A stretch of DNA of 64,000 bases, from the NCBI GenBank assembly GCA_958510825.1, contig OY294047.1:49893365-49957364 (forward strand), read 5' to 3'. The stretch is from Brachypterus glaber (Eukaryota > Arthropoda > Insecta > Coleoptera > Kateretidae). The notes beneath the pieces were generated by a model that had not been told where the DNA came from, did no database searches, and saw only the letters and a program-made list of their open reading frames with translations. This document shows, piece by piece, positions 22,938 to 34,574 of the stretch. Position numbers and translations under genes: made by a program. The stretch's first letter is position 1. Each line of letters starts with the position of its first letter.

Positions 22938-23393
22938 ATCCAACACCTTTACAGAAACACTTGTTTTGAGCACTATTTTAAATGTCAAAAGTGAGTTTTT
23001 TTCCACTAGTGACTAAAAAATTTTTCACCCACTCTTTTACGTACAGCTTTTGATCTCACCAAAAATTAGTTACATACTCTATTAATTAAGTATTATAACT
23101 ATTCTATAAGTAGAAGCACGTTAACTAAACCATAAAAATTAAAGAAAACACCAAATTATTCTTTAGTTTTTAAATAAAATACTGTTTTTATTAAAAATTC
23201 TGTCATCACCGCGTCCATTTTGACGTTTGTAAGAAATGTAAAACTAGCAATTGTTTATTTTTAATAGGCATGCTTAGGCCATGGCTACCTATTATTTTAG
23301 TATTAAGAAAACTTAATTTTAATATTTTTGACATAATTTTTCGCAAATTTATAGATTTTTATTTAAAAATAAAAGGTGTTGGATAAAATTAAA
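22938..23393. mobile_element. Possible small inverted-terminal-repeat element
   Basis: TTTATCCAACACCTTT (22938) and its complement AAAGGTGTTGGATAAAA (23375) are 15-bp inverted ends about 455 bp apart. The interior is AT-rich and non-coding. No target duplication was verified. Confidence 0.4.
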
Positions 23394-24480
23394 TTCTCAA
23401 CTCGTGTATTAAGTGATTTTATACCAAATTTGATGAAAACATGAATTTTTCAAATAAATGTATACACACACATATACAAAATTCTGTATATTCTGTATAA
23501 ATAAATCACTAGGTAATTTGGGTGGTATGAAAGACATGTTTAATATACTTTATACTTTATTACACACCCTACAAATATAAGCCGGGCCTGTTTAACTGTA
23601 TATAGAATCTAGTCCCAAACTATTATTGACCAGGATACTATATATCAGATTCATTAGGTTAATTAAAATTATATTGAATATTTGATTTTACTATATGGAA
23701 AAAGCTATTAATAGGAATATATTGATATTTGAGTGCTCATCTGAAAAGGTACCTTAAGGATTTTTTTTTGTAGATTAATGGTCAGCGCTACGTATACGTA
23801 TTATTATTTTAAAATAAAATGATGCATATTTTAGGTAAAAATAACATTTTAAATTCTATTTTAAATTACATTTAAAGGAAAAGGTATGATATTTGTTTTT
23901 TAGGCATAAAACAATTTTTTAAATCTTTGTAGAAGGCATGTCCACAGTAGGTCATAGGTTCCCTATGGGCCTACTGTTTAATTTGACAGCCATTGATAAT
24001 AGCCCGTTGTGTGTATGAAGATTTTGTACTTGTTTTTGTGTTTAGTGAGCTGTTTTCTCTATTCTTTAATAATTATCCAAATATAATATTGTAAGGGTTT
24101 TTTTTTATTCCTTTTTTCCCAAAAATGTTAAAATAGAACAATTTTCTTGGATTAGGAGAAATTTTTTTATGATTTTTTTTTTGGGTTGGTATTGAAAACA
24201 AAAATTTATGTTGTCTAACGTATTGTACCGATGACCACTGACCTACAGGGCTAAATATGTCCAATGCATTCAAAAACTTAAAATCCAAAAATATATTTTT
24301 TTACCTTCAGCTCCCTTTTTGCATGACAACTCACATATTAAGGGTAATTATTGTATGAACACGGTTAATATATTAATGCCTGAAAACAATTATTTGTCAC
24401 ATAAGTACTGCTTACTACAATTTGTGCTTAATATTTATATATTTTAATACAGATAAAGTTTTATTCATTACTTACCTATA
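23394..24480. other. AT-rich intronic DNA with one short hairpin
   Basis: Only a hairpin at 23946-23976 (CAGTAGGTCATAGG with CTATGGGCCTACTG) stands out. The open frame at 24073-24288 has no recognisable features. Confidence 0.55.
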
Positions 24481-24653
24481 CACTGGAAATTCAATAAAAC
24501 CTGCAGTGACTTAGTTGCAAATGTTTGACAAAAGGCGAAGATCATACCAGTTCGGGTGCGACTCGCGTAATTTCGTCGAAGCTTCGCAAGGGCGGACTCC
24601 TTATACGAAAGCAGCAGAGGTATGAGTCACTGCAGGTTTTATTGAATTTCCAG
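24481..24653. mobile_element. MITE, CTGGAAATTCAATAAAAC family, copy 2
   Basis: Preceded and followed by TA. Ends CACTGGAAATTCAATAAAAC and the complement; core GCGAAGATCATACCAGTTCG, GAAGCTTCGCAAG. It is the same element as 10074-10244 in opposite orientation, differing at few positions. Confidence 0.85.
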
Positions 24654-24864
24654 TATAGTCTTGTACAATGTGCCCCCGGATTTAAAGGTCTCAATATTAA
24701 GCTCTATAGAGAGCACTACCCGGATTAAGTGTACTATTCTTCAATATTACCTTTTTTTTTTTCGATTTTTGTAAAAGTTTTATTTAAACTGCTCCTGCTT
24801 GTTTAAAAAACAATTCCGATTTTTTTTAAGTGTAGTTTCTTACCGAAAACAAGAAAATAAAAAG

Positions 24865-25391
24865 GAGCATTTATTTTTAAATTTAAACCTTGCAAACAAA
24901 GTTTTACTGTACAAGTCAATTCTAAAGCCTATATGGGCATATGGTATCCAGCTTTGGGGTACAGCATCCAGTTCAAACGTCGATATTCTTGAAAGATTCC
25001 AGTCAAAAGTTGTAAGAATTATGGTTAATGCCCCATGGTATGTGCCAAATAACATAATTTCAAGGGACCTTAACATATGCTCTATAAAGGAAGAAACAAC
25101 AAAGAACAAGATAAACTACCGTAATAGAATCAGAAATCATCCCAATGTGCTAGCAGCTAACCTAGTTCAAAACATTAATCAAGTGTCTCGACTAAAAAGA
25201 CTTGCGCAAAATATTTAAATCTAATATATATGTATACATATATGCTGTATGTATATTTGTTTAATAAGTAGGGCTTTATCAATGGATTTGCCCTAACATT
25301 ACATTACTAGTTCATAAGATTTACTTATTGTCCCCGGACAGATTGTAAATATAAAGGAGTTTAAATAAAAAAAAAAAAAAAAAAAAAAAAT
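24865..25391 (+). mobile_element. 5'-truncated Jockey-type LINE with poly(A) tail
   Basis: It holds the last ~115 codons of a reverse transcriptase frame, a 3' untranslated part and a run of about 24 A at 25367-25390. The poly(A) tail and truncation at the 5' side are typical of Jockey-clade retrotransposition. Confidence 0.8.
24868..25218 (+). pseudogene. C-terminal fragment of Jockey-like reverse transcriptase
   Basis: Residues ANKVLLYKSILKPIWAYGIQ and LWGTASSSNVDILERFQSK, then RIMVNAPWYVPNN and ISRDLN, match the conserved region after the polymerase domain of Jockey-clade proteins. The palm domain with the catalytic aspartates is missing because the copy is 5'-truncated. The frame is open to its natural stop at 25216-25218, so there is little decay. 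The upstream extension of the frame to 24799 is flanking DNA read by chance. Confidence 0.85.
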
Positions 25392-25449
25392 TTAAACATT
25401 ATTTTCAAATAATTATTTTTCGTAAATCCTAAATCTTTTAAACTGACCT

Positions 25450-26062
25450 AAGGCTTGGTACACACATTCGTTTTTCTACCGCGCGGTGCTGCCGCGGTAC
25501 CGCAATTGCGGTGTGATACTATAAATATAAATGGACAAGACGGACGCACATTATCGCAACGTCGTCGGAGGCATATGTGCATTGACCAATTATTTTTATA
25601 GTAACGCACACCGCAGTGGTGCTCTCTACAATTAAAATTATGAAACAAAAGATCTCTATCTCATTTGTGCTACACTTTCCAGCCAACCAAATAAATACTG
25701 TATTTGTTTTTCATACAACAAATACAGTATTTATTTGGTTGGCCGGAAAGTGTAGCACTGAGCGGCACGAACGAACATAGCTAATGTGAATCTGTAAAAT
25801 AAGATAATTCTACTAAAATTTAGATGGCGCCTGTAATTTCTTTAATAAAAATAATATAGTTACACTTTTCGCCCAGCCAAGTAAATATTGTATTTGTTCA
25901 ACAAAGAACAAATACAGAATTTGTTTGCTTGGGTGGAAGTGGGAGTGTATGTATGTCTTCTGTCCTTTTTGGGTAGAACTTTTGTCCCTGTCTAATCTAA
26001 CGGGAGAAATCGCCATTGCGGTACCGCGCGGCAAAAAAACGCACCGTGTTACACACAGAGTA
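25450..26062. mobile_element. Fold-back element with CpG-rich termini
   Basis: Inverted ends about 50-60 bp long: TGGTACACACATTCGTTTTT with TACCGCGCGGT on the left, and the complement with ACCGCGCGGCAAAAAAACGC on the right. Between them are two internal hairpins, 25672-25760 (AACCAAATAAATACTGTATT and complement) and 25862-25950 (CAAGTAAATATTGTATTTG). The two hairpins are diverged copies of each other. Confidence 0.75.
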
Positions 26063-26852
26063 GGGTTATATTACGTCCGGCGTATAAATAGCCAGTTCAA
26101 ATAATATATAGTTTCTAGGAATGACGTCAGATAGTCCAGAATTATATATAATTCTGGATTCATTGCTAAATCAATACCAACTGACGTAATCAAAAAAATC
26201 AATAAATTATAAATGTTTAATTGGTTTTTGAACAAAGCTACATCGAGTCTTGTTTTAATTGCACAAAACAAACTTAAACGGAACATTGTTAATAAATAAA
26301 TAATTTATCCAAATGATTTTATTATTTATTTAATTTATTTAACACTGCTGAGCGATAATTATAATTATAACTAATTAGCAATATTTGTATTTTAAAATAA
26401 AAATATTGTTGCTAACTAAAAAATACCTTCCTCCGCATGCCTAGGTTATTCAAAACAAAAATACATTTTTGTTTTCCAAAAACTTTTTTTTTTTTTTCAA
26501 AAAACAAAGGAATTTTGTAAAAAAAAGTTCAAACCAAACGAGGACAAACGCAACATCCCACTACTTTTTCCTCCTATAAAATTCTTTGTTTTACAAACGT
26601 TGGTATTTTTAATTTTTAACGTACTTAATATTTATTGTGGGCATGTATTTTTCTAAACAAAAATAAGAAAGTTAAACTACAAATTACTGTTTGGGGACAC
26701 TTGTTTTAAAAATTAATATAATAAAATGCCAAATAATCTCTTGAGAATAATAAAATATGAACTTAATTTTAAACGTTTTAGTCATTACTAAGTCATAGCT
26801 AGATTGCATTTTATTAAAACGAATACACTACAAAAATAAAAGGTCATAGCCC
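26063..26852. other. AT-rich intronic DNA, nothing recognised
   Basis: No conserved frame or repeat. The minus frame at 26071-26286 shows no family features. Confidence 0.5.
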
Positions 26853-27132
26853 TTATTTGGGGGTGCTTATTGTTGGATCCCTTGGTGGTATAAATGACAG
26901 CTTTCTCTCTAACCTCAAAACCATACCGGCATGTCGCGACTCAGCCGAAATTCTGGCTGGTCGCATGCAGAAAGCAGTAATCCTTGGGTCTCTCAATTTA
27001 CTCAGAGCACACGATAACCGGTCACGGCAGAGGCCTACTTCACGGACGTGGAGAGCAGTTGCCGCAATTTCCCCGGACATCGCCTCGGTCATCGGAGGAC
27101 GAGGTGGACCTGTCGGGTTTTATTTCAAGTAA
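26853..27132 (+). pseudogene. C-terminal fragment of a non-LTR retrotransposon ORF with (TAA)n tail
   Basis: The open stretch reads GVLIVGSLGGINDSFLSNLK, TIPACRD, GRMQKAVILGSLNLLRAHD, then a basic tail. The pattern of a VGxLG turn, a NLK helix and an MQKAxILGxxxLLR helix is one I recall at the C-terminus of several non-LTR retrotransposon polyproteins. It is much more GC-rich than its surroundings and is truncated on the 5' side. The stop TAA at 27130-27132 runs straight into TAATAATAATAA, as in elements with (TAA)n 3' ends. The clade is uncertain. Confidence 0.55.
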
Positions 27133-27401
27133 TAATAATAATAATAATTATAATAAGTAAAAGTAATAGTATAAGCAAGCTAAGCAGGTGAGTTATTTAG
27201 CAACTAGATGAACGAGGCGGAAGCCGAGTGAGTTTATAGCAAACGATGCCCTCTCCCACCAAAAAATATATTAATAAATTAATAACAAAAAATATATATT
27301 AAAGTAAACTAAATTAAATTGTTTGATATTTACAAATTTAAAAAATCTATATAAAACATTTTACTATTCCTTAAAACGACTTTTGTTTGATTAACGCAGT
27401 C

Positions 27402-27472
27402 GTCCCTCCGAAGTGACTGATCGATTTCGTGCTTTTTAGCACTCTTCAGAGCCACATATCGGTAGTAGGGAC
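27402..27472 (-). ncRNA. Hammerhead-ribozyme-like motif (minus strand)
   Basis: This is the exact inverted counterpart of 27847-27917: the same 71 bases on the minus strand, with core CTGAAGA, stem II GTGCT/AGCAC, GAAA and an ATCGAT stem III. Conservation of the paired positions is complete between the two. Confidence 0.65.
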
Positions 27473-27846
27473 AACTACGAAAATCAAATCCTTTCCATAT
27501 ATCTCTATATAGAGTTTAAAAATCGTTGTAAGGAAAAGCAAAAACAGCTAGCGACATCTACTGCTAAAAGCAGAGACTGGATAAACCTATCGACAGTCCA
27601 AAAAAGGAAGCAGTTATTGGTTTCAAGAACCTATTGCACGCTGTCGATAGGGGGCAGATTAATCAATTGCCGCCAATTGAATCCTAAACGCTAGGAGGTC
27701 ACCTTTTACAGTGGTATCTGAATTAATAAACTAAATTAAATTGTTTGATATTTACAAATTTAAAAAATCTATATAAAACATTTTACTATTCCTTAAAACG
27801 ACTTTTGTTTGATTAACGCAGTCGAAAGGATTTGATTTTCGTAGTT

Positions 27847-27917
27847 GTCCCTACTACCGATATGTGGCTCTGAAGAGTGCTAAAAAGCACGAAATCGATC
27901 AGTCACTTCGGAGGGAC
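27847..27917 (+). ncRNA. Hammerhead-ribozyme-like motif (plus strand)
   Basis: Core CTGAAGA (27870-27876) fits the CUGANGA consensus. Stem II is GTGCT/AGCAC with an AAAA loop (27877-27890), followed by GAAA (27891-27894). Stem III is the self-complementary ATCGAT (27894-27899), and the predicted cleavage follows C27900. Stem I pairs GTGGCT (27864-27869) with AGTCAC (27901-27906), then CCGA with TCGG, then GTCCCT with AGGGAC, separated by small internal loops. Stem III has no loop, so a dimer of two transcripts would be the active form, as proposed for short-stem-III hammerheads in retroelements. Activity is untested. Confidence 0.68.
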
Positions 27918-27968
27918 GACTGCGTTAATCAAACTAAAGTCGTTTTAAGGAATAGTAAAATGTTTTAT

Positions 27969-28786
27969 ATATATATTAAAGTATTTAAAAAAAATCATAT
28001 GTAATATAATTTTCCTAGTTCATTGGCAAATATAACAATCAGCACACGCGCACCGCTTCTAATAAGGCATAATTTTTACCCAATTTTTTCACTGTGTAGA
28101 AGAAAATAAAAGCCGAATAACTATAGGACTTGATTCATTGTTTAACGCATTTTATAAAAAAAGTGCGTGCATTAATGTTCTTTTTGTCTGTAGCTATTCA
28201 TTATGTTAATACAGCTATTATTTACTGATAAGAGCTTGATTTAATTTAAATAAAAATTGGTAACATCTTTAATACTTGGTTACAAAAACTAGTCTGTTAT
28301 TATCATATTATAATATATTATTTTAAGAAAATCTGTAATAATCAATATTTAAAAAGAGTTTATTGTAATATTAGGTACTTCTTCTAATAGAATAGTTCAT
28401 AGTTAATTTTTAGCAAGTTTTAAAAAAGCAAAATATGTATTTGACGATACCCAATTTTTTTATTGAGTTCAATAACTTTTTATTATAAAATCAAATTCAT
28501 AATCTTTTATGTGGCTTTAAAAGGGCCCTAACTTCTTTAGGAAGATGAACTTTAATTCTCATTTTTTGAGTAAAATTTTCTGTCAAGCCATTTTTTGTTA
28601 AATTTTGTTTTTTTTTATTGAAACAAATAAAAATCATTTTTTTAACTTGCAGCAGCTACACAGAAGATTTTGAACTTAGTTTTGTATTAAAAAGTGCACC
28701 TTAACTAAAAAAAATTAAGTCTCGTCAAATATTTTTGCTTTTTAAAAACTTGATACTCTGTGTTATTTATTAACCATAATAAAACT
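27969..28786. other. AT-rich intronic DNA, nothing recognised
   Basis: No frame, repeat or structure seen. Confidence 0.5.
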
Positions 28787-29133
28787 TATTTATGGTACTA
28801 GTGGGTAAATTAAGATATTGCCCATGAAAAAATTAACCTGGCGTCAAAAAGTCCAAACCTGGCGTCAGCCAAGCAGGTTAATTTTCGAGAGGGCAATATC
28901 GGTTTACCCATAAGTGCCATACAAGGTATTATCCAATAAATAGCTCAGGAATTCATATTTTTATTAAAAATTTTAATGATATTTACAAGAAAATAATTTG
29001 ACAAGTGACAGTTGAGTGGGTAAAATAAATAATTATGCACTCAATAAAGTAAAAGCCACGCGGGGGTTATTATTGAGTTTATCTATTTAAAATAAAGCTG
29101 GTAATTGTCTCATTGTCTATATGTATTGGATAA
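28787..29133 (+). mobile_element. Tandem-repeat-bearing element T, copy 2 (one monomer)
   Basis: Hairpin module TATTGCCCATGAAAAAATTAA ... TTAATTTTCGAGAGGGCAAT (28800-28912) followed by a single 199-bp-type monomer ending TGTATTGGATAAAT. The hairpin loop carries a short duplication of CCTGGCGTCA absent from the other copies. Orientation is opposite to copy 1. Confidence 0.88.
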
Positions 29134-29700
29134 ATGTATTATTTTAATTTACATTTCTGTACATTTCTTAAGAAAATAATTTAACAATATTCAATAACAT
29201 TGTAGGTAAATAGAATCCATACATACTCGATATTTTTATTTGCATAATCTATTTCTATGTAAAGTAACACCATTGTGTGGTTTTGACGTAAATAACGTAT
29301 AGAACTACAATAGAAATTCGAACTTGAAAAAATGTTTTACCACTTTTGCTGTCGATGTGTACGTGTACACAAAACCAAAATTGATTGACCAGAAAATGTA
29401 ATTTGAATTATTTTTTATCTATTTATTTATAAATAACATTCAAAATGTTTCTAAAAGTTTTTTGCATTTCCTCAACTAATCTTATGCAGGGTTATTTTTT
29501 TAAATGGTACACCCCCGTAACTTTTGAACGGGATGAGATTTAATATTTAAATTTGGGATGTATATGTATATGTATATGTATCACATAACAAAAAAACTAT
29601 CATTTGTAATAATAATAATATTTCCTACAGGATGCTTCTTGAAATTTATTTAGGGTTATTTGTGATAAACACTCGGAAATGAAGCAAATAAAAACTTTAT

Positions 29701-29772
29701 TGCATTACATAATCATGCCAACGTTTCACCTAATATTTAGGCTTCTTCAGGGCTAAATTAAAAAAATATGCA
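29701..29772 (-). ncRNA. Hammerhead-ribozyme-like motif (minus strand)
   Basis: Inverted counterpart of 29923-29993 with identical core, stem II and stem III. The distal part of stem I differs by a longer T run, which weakens one helix segment. Confidence 0.58.
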
Positions 29773-29922
29773 TTAAAACAAACAAATTAAACAAAAACAT
29801 TACATCAACAAACAACAAACACTGGACAATTAATTGTTCTACAGTGAGAATTCTCCTGTTGAAAAATGTCCAGTGTATTTTGGTTGTTGATGTAATGTTT
29901 TTGTTTAATTTGTTTGTTTTAA

Positions 29923-29993
29923 TGCATATTTAATAATTTAGCCCTGAAGAAGCCTAAATATTAGGTGAAACGTTGGCATGATTATGTAATGCA
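29923..29993 (+). ncRNA. Hammerhead-ribozyme-like motif (plus strand)
   Basis: Core CTGAAGA (29944-29950), stem II CCTAA/TTAGG with loop ATA plus an outer A-T pair and one bulged G, then GAAA (29967-29970). Stem III is the self-complementary ACGT, and predicted cleavage follows T29974. Stem I pairs GCC with GGC, ATAAT with ATTAT, and TGCAT with ATGCA, with internal loops between. The bulge in stem II makes it a less perfect match than 27847-27917. Confidence 0.62.
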
Positions 29994-30361
29994 ATAAAGT
30001 TTTTATTTGCTTCATTTCCGAGTGTTTATCACAAATAACTCTAAATAAATTGGTAATAATATTATTTTTCAATATTTTATTCAGACAGTATTTTAAATAA
30101 CTTCCTAGGTCTTTAAAAGAATAATCCTATAAACGCGTAGTCATAATTCCAACAGTAGCTTGAGTTTCCTTCTATTACGTAACGTTCACTAACTACCGCA
30201 CTATGGGCCAGAGGAGGCTTTTCTGCAGCCAAAATTTACTTTTTAGTCTTGTGTTCGTAAAAACTGGTACCAAGGAGTTTTTTATGATGCTGCAATATTT
30301 AAAATTCAAAACTTAAAATGGCTGATCCAATATTTTGGAATTTTAATGAATTTAATGGCAT

Positions 30362-31206
30362 TTATAGAATAGAATAGAATAGAATTTATTTCTCACAAAA
30401 TAATTTACAATTAGATTTATAAAATAAAAAAATAAAAAATATATTAAGTATCGCCTTTCGGCATTGAGAAATGAAAATAAATAGATGCAAAAAAAAAAAA
30501 AATATACAATATAAAAAAAAATACATTTCAACTAATAAAGATATGTAAGTTTACGATTTTTATTGTAGAAATTCGTTTAGTGTATAAAAAACCTTTTCAT
30601 TTAAAAATAATTTCAACTTTTTTTTAAACACTGACTCATTCTCCACTTTAGTAATTTCTTTAGGTAAATTTTTATAAATAATAATTCCGATATAATTAGG
30701 ACAGCTTCTATTAATTTCAAGGTTGTAATTTGGCAATAAGGGGGTGTCACCTTGTCGGGTATTGTACTGATGGTTATCTGAAGTTGTAATAAAATTTTGA
30801 CGTCTTTTATAAATCATAAGCGCTAATTTAAAAATAAAAATATTTGTTGTGGTGAATATATTTGATTTTTTAAAGTATTCTCTACAAGAGTCGGTAGACT
30901 TAAGATTATAAAGAATTCTTATGGCACGTTTTTGAAGTAAGAAAGAACTTTTAGCATAAGAGTGATTTCCCCAAAATTCGATACCGTAACTAAGATTACT
31001 GTGAAATAACGCAAAGTAAACAAGTTTAGCCGATTCCACCCCTATGTTGTATTTTATGCTTGATATTGCAAATATAGCTTTGCATAGTTTTTTATTAAGA
31101 TCTTCTATATGAAGAGACCAATTTAGTTTGTTATTCACAGTAAACCCTAAAAATTTTGTCGTTTCAACACCCTGAATTTCCCCATTAGTTGTATTTAAGA
31201 TTTGAT
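30362..31206 (-). pseudogene. 5'-truncated LINE reverse transcriptase fragment, unit 1
   Basis: On the minus strand the frame is open from about 31205 to the stop at 30560: VETTKFLGFTVNNKLNWSLH, IEDLNKKLCKAIFAI, LVYFALFHSNLSYGIEFWG, RAIRILYNLK and a C-terminal LFLNEKVFYTLNEFLQ. This is the region after the polymerase palm in Jockey/CR1-group elements. The palm itself is missing. The 3' end of the element is a TTCTA/TAGAA pentamer repeat at 30364-30381. Unit 1 is the only one of the three copies with this frame unbroken. Confidence 0.85.
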
Positions 31207-32043
31207 TTTAGTGCCGGGATTTTTTGGTTACAGTGGTGCTTATAACGTTACATCTCCCTTTTAAATAATATCTTATTTAAAACTTAATTTTTAATTTATT
31301 TTTTTTCAAAAGTTTATCAAATCATTTTTGCAATTATGGCGAAGGCGCATGTAAGGAAAAATCGAAAAAAAATTGTTTTATTTTTATTTCTTTTTATAAA
31401 AAAATATTGAGATGGTCTTTTCGATTTTTTTACCCACAATAACTTTTTTGGTTTTGAGGGAATCCATTTTTAAAAACAAATGGTATTTTCCTCTTATTGA
31501 ACATTATTTTTCCTGATAATTCGTTCTTGAGTTATCATACCTACAAAAAACGTGATATCGGACGAACGGACAGACGAATATTTTTAAAATTGCTTATTTT
31601 TCCATAAAACACATTTGTATCCAAGAATTTTTTTTGGCGATTTTGGGAAATTTTGGGAAAGTCCAAACTACCGTATAATACTATTCTAAGGATTACGCGC
31701 GTGAATTCTTATGGTTCACTGCCTATTTAAGTATTATAATAGTTCCATAAAAATACATAAATCTATTCAATTTAGATAAATATTATCAAATATTTTCTCT
31801 GTTATAATATAATATATAGTAGTGATAATTCCAACAGTAGCTTGAGTTTCCTTCTATTACGTAACGTTCACTAACTACCGCACTATGGGCCAGAGGAGGC
31901 TTTTCTGCAGCCAAAATTTACTTTTTAGTCTTGTGTTCGTAAAAACTGGTACCAAGGAGTTTTTTATGTTGCTGCAATATTTAAAATTCAAAACTTAAAA
32001 TGGCTGATACAATATTTTGGAATTTTAATGAATTTAATGGCAT

Positions 32044-32876
32044 TTATAGAATAGAATAGAATAGAATTTATTTCTCACAAAATAAGATACAATTAGATTT
32101 ATAAAATAAAAAAATAAAAAATATATTAAGTATCGCCTTTCGGCATTGAGAAATGAAAATAAATAGATGCAAAAAAAAATATACAATATAAAAAAAATAC
32201 ATTTCAACTAACAAAGATATGTAAGTTTACGATTTTTATTGTAGAAATTCGTTTAGTGTATAAAAAACTTTTTCATTTAAAAATAATTTCAACTTTTTTT
32301 TAAACACTGACTCATTCTCCACTTTAGTAATTTCTTTAAGTAAATTTTTATAAATAATAATTCCGATATAATTAGGACAGCTTCTATTAATTTCAAGGTT
32401 GTAATTTGGCAATAAGGGGGTGTCACCTTGTCGGGTATTGTACTGATGGTTATCTGAAGTTGTAATAAAATTTTGACGTCTTTTATAAATCATAAGCGCT
32501 AATTTAAAAATAAAAATATTTGTTGTGGTGAATATATTTGATTTTTTAAAGTATTCTCTACAAGAGTCGGTAGACTTAAGATTATAAAGAATTCTTATGG
32601 CACGTTTTTGAAGTAAGAAAGAACTTTCAGCATAAGAGTGATTTCCCCAAAATTCGATACCGTAACTAAGATTACTGTGAAATAACGCAAAGTAAACAAG
32701 TTTAGCCGATGTTGTATTTTATGCTTGATATTGCAAATATAGCTTTGCATAGTTTTTTATTAAGATCTTCTATATGAAGAGACCAATTTAGTTTGTTATT
32801 CACAGTAAACCCTAAAAATTTTGTCGTTTCAACACCCTGAATTTCCCCATTAGTTGTATTTAAGATTTGATTTTAG
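32044..32876 (-). pseudogene. LINE reverse transcriptase fragment, unit 2
   Basis: The same fragment as 30362-31206 with a 10-bp deletion (near 32709) that shifts the frame. Only the last ~85 codons remain open from an internal Met. Confidence 0.85.
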
Positions 32877-33741
32877 TGCCGGGATTTTTTGGTTACAGTG
32901 GTGCTTATAAGGTTACATCTCCCTTTTAAATAATATCTTATTTAAAACTTAATCAAATTTAAAGTCAGAAAAACCTGTAGAATTAATTTTTAATTTATTT
33001 TTTTTCAAAAGTTTATCAAATCATTTTTGCAATTATGGCGAAGGCGCTGTAAGGGAAAATCGAAAAAAAATTGTTTTATTTTTATTTCTTTTTATAAAAA
33101 AATATTGAGATGGTCTTTTCGAGTTTTTTACCCACAATAACTTTTTTGGTTTTGAGGGAATCCATTTTTAAAAACAAATGGTATTTTCCTCTTATTGAAC
33201 ATTATTTTTCCTGATAATTCGTTCTTGAGTTATCATACCTACAAAAAACGTGATATCGGACGAACGGACAGACGAATATTTTTAAAGTTGCTTATTTTTC
33301 CATAAAACACATTTGTATCCAAGAATTTTTTTTGGCGATTTTGGGAAATTTTGGGAAAGTCCAAACTACCGTATAATACTATTCTAAGGATTACGCGCGT
33401 GAATTCTTATGGTTCACTGCCTATTTAAGTATTATAATAGTTCCATAAAAATACATAAATCTATTCAATTTAGATAAATATTATCAAATATTTTCTCTGT
33501 TATAATATAATATATAGTAGTGATAATTCCAACAGTAGCTTGAGTTTCCTTCTATTACGTAACGTTCACTAACTACCGCACTATGGGCCAGAGGAGGCTT
33601 TTCTGCAGCCAAAATTTACTTTTTAGTCTTGTGTTCGTAAAAACTGGTACCAAGGAGTTTTTTATGTTGCTGCAATATTTAAAATTCAAAACTTAAAATG
33701 GCTGATCCAATATTTTGGAATTTTAATGAATTTAATGGCAT

Positions 33742-34574
33742 TTATAGAATAGAATAGAATAGAATTTATTTCTCACAAAATAAGATACAATTAGATTTAT
33801 AAAATAAAAAAATAAAAAATATATTAAGTATCGCCTTTCGGCATTGAGAAATGAAAATAAATAGATGCAAAAAAAAATATACAATATAAAAAAAATACAT
33901 TTCAACTAACAAAGATATGTAAGTTTACGATTTTTATTGTAGAAATTCGTTTAGTGTATAAAAAACTTTTTCATTTAAAAATAATTTCAACTTTTTTTTA
34001 AACACTGACTCATTCTCCACTTTAGTAATTTCTTTAGGTAAATTTTTATAAATAATAATTCCGATATAATTAGGACAGCTTCTATTAATTTCAAGGTTGT
34101 AATTTGGCAATAAGGGGGTGTCACCTTGTCGGGTATTGTACTGATGGTTATCTGAAGTTGTAATAAAATTTTGACGTCTTTTATAAATCATAAGCGCTAA
34201 TTTAAAAATAAAAATATTTGTTGTGGTGAATATATTTGATTTTTTAAAGTATTCTCTACAAGAGTCGGTAGACTTAAGATTATAAAGAATTCTTATGGCA
34301 CGTTTTTGAAGTAAGAAAGAACTTTCAGCATAAGAGTGATTTCCCCAAAATTCGATACCGTAACTAAGATTACTGTGAAAAAACGCAAAGTAAACAAGTT
34401 TAGCCGATGTTGTATTTTATGCTTGATATTGCAAATATAGCTTTGCATAGTTTTTTATTAAGATCTTCTATATGAAGAGACCAATTTAGTTTGTTATTCA
34501 CAGTAAACCCTAAAAATTTTGTCGTTTCAACACCCTGAATTTCCCCATTAGTTGTATTTAAGATTTGATTTTAG
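33742..34574 (-). pseudogene. LINE reverse transcriptase fragment, unit 3
   Basis: It carries the same 10-bp deletion as unit 2 and differs from it at a few bases, for example a Pro codon in KNLPKEI where unit 2 has Leu. Confidence 0.85.

Larger units (their letters stand above)
27304..27968. mobile_element. Penelope-like remnant: repeated and inverted hammerhead modules
   Basis: Layout: X (27304-27401), hammerhead on the minus strand (27402-27472), spacer (27473-27727), X again in the same orientation (27728-27825), hammerhead on the plus strand (27847-27917), then inverted X (27918-27968). X includes TTACTATTCCTTAAAACGAC and GTTTGATTAACGCAGTCG. The spacer contains a separate inverted pair, CCTATCGACAG and CTGTCGATAGG. 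No reverse transcriptase or GIY-YIG frame is present. Assignment to Penelope-like elements is an inference from the ribozyme motif and inverted-terminal layout. Confidence 0.6.
29640..30052. mobile_element. Long palindrome with a hammerhead in each arm
   Basis: Arms of about 180 bp: ATTTATTTAGGGTTATTTGTG, TGATAAACACTCGGAAATGA and GTTTAATTTGTTTGTTTT pair across a short central spacer near 29830-29870. A CACTGGACA/TGTCCAGTG pair lies innermost. This is the geometry of inverted terminal modules of a Penelope-like element with the coding part lost. No frame is present. Confidence 0.65.

Noticed and set aside
24799..24867. N-terminal extension of the Jockey frame
   Set aside because: The residues before the conserved block do not match the family and come from flanking DNA.
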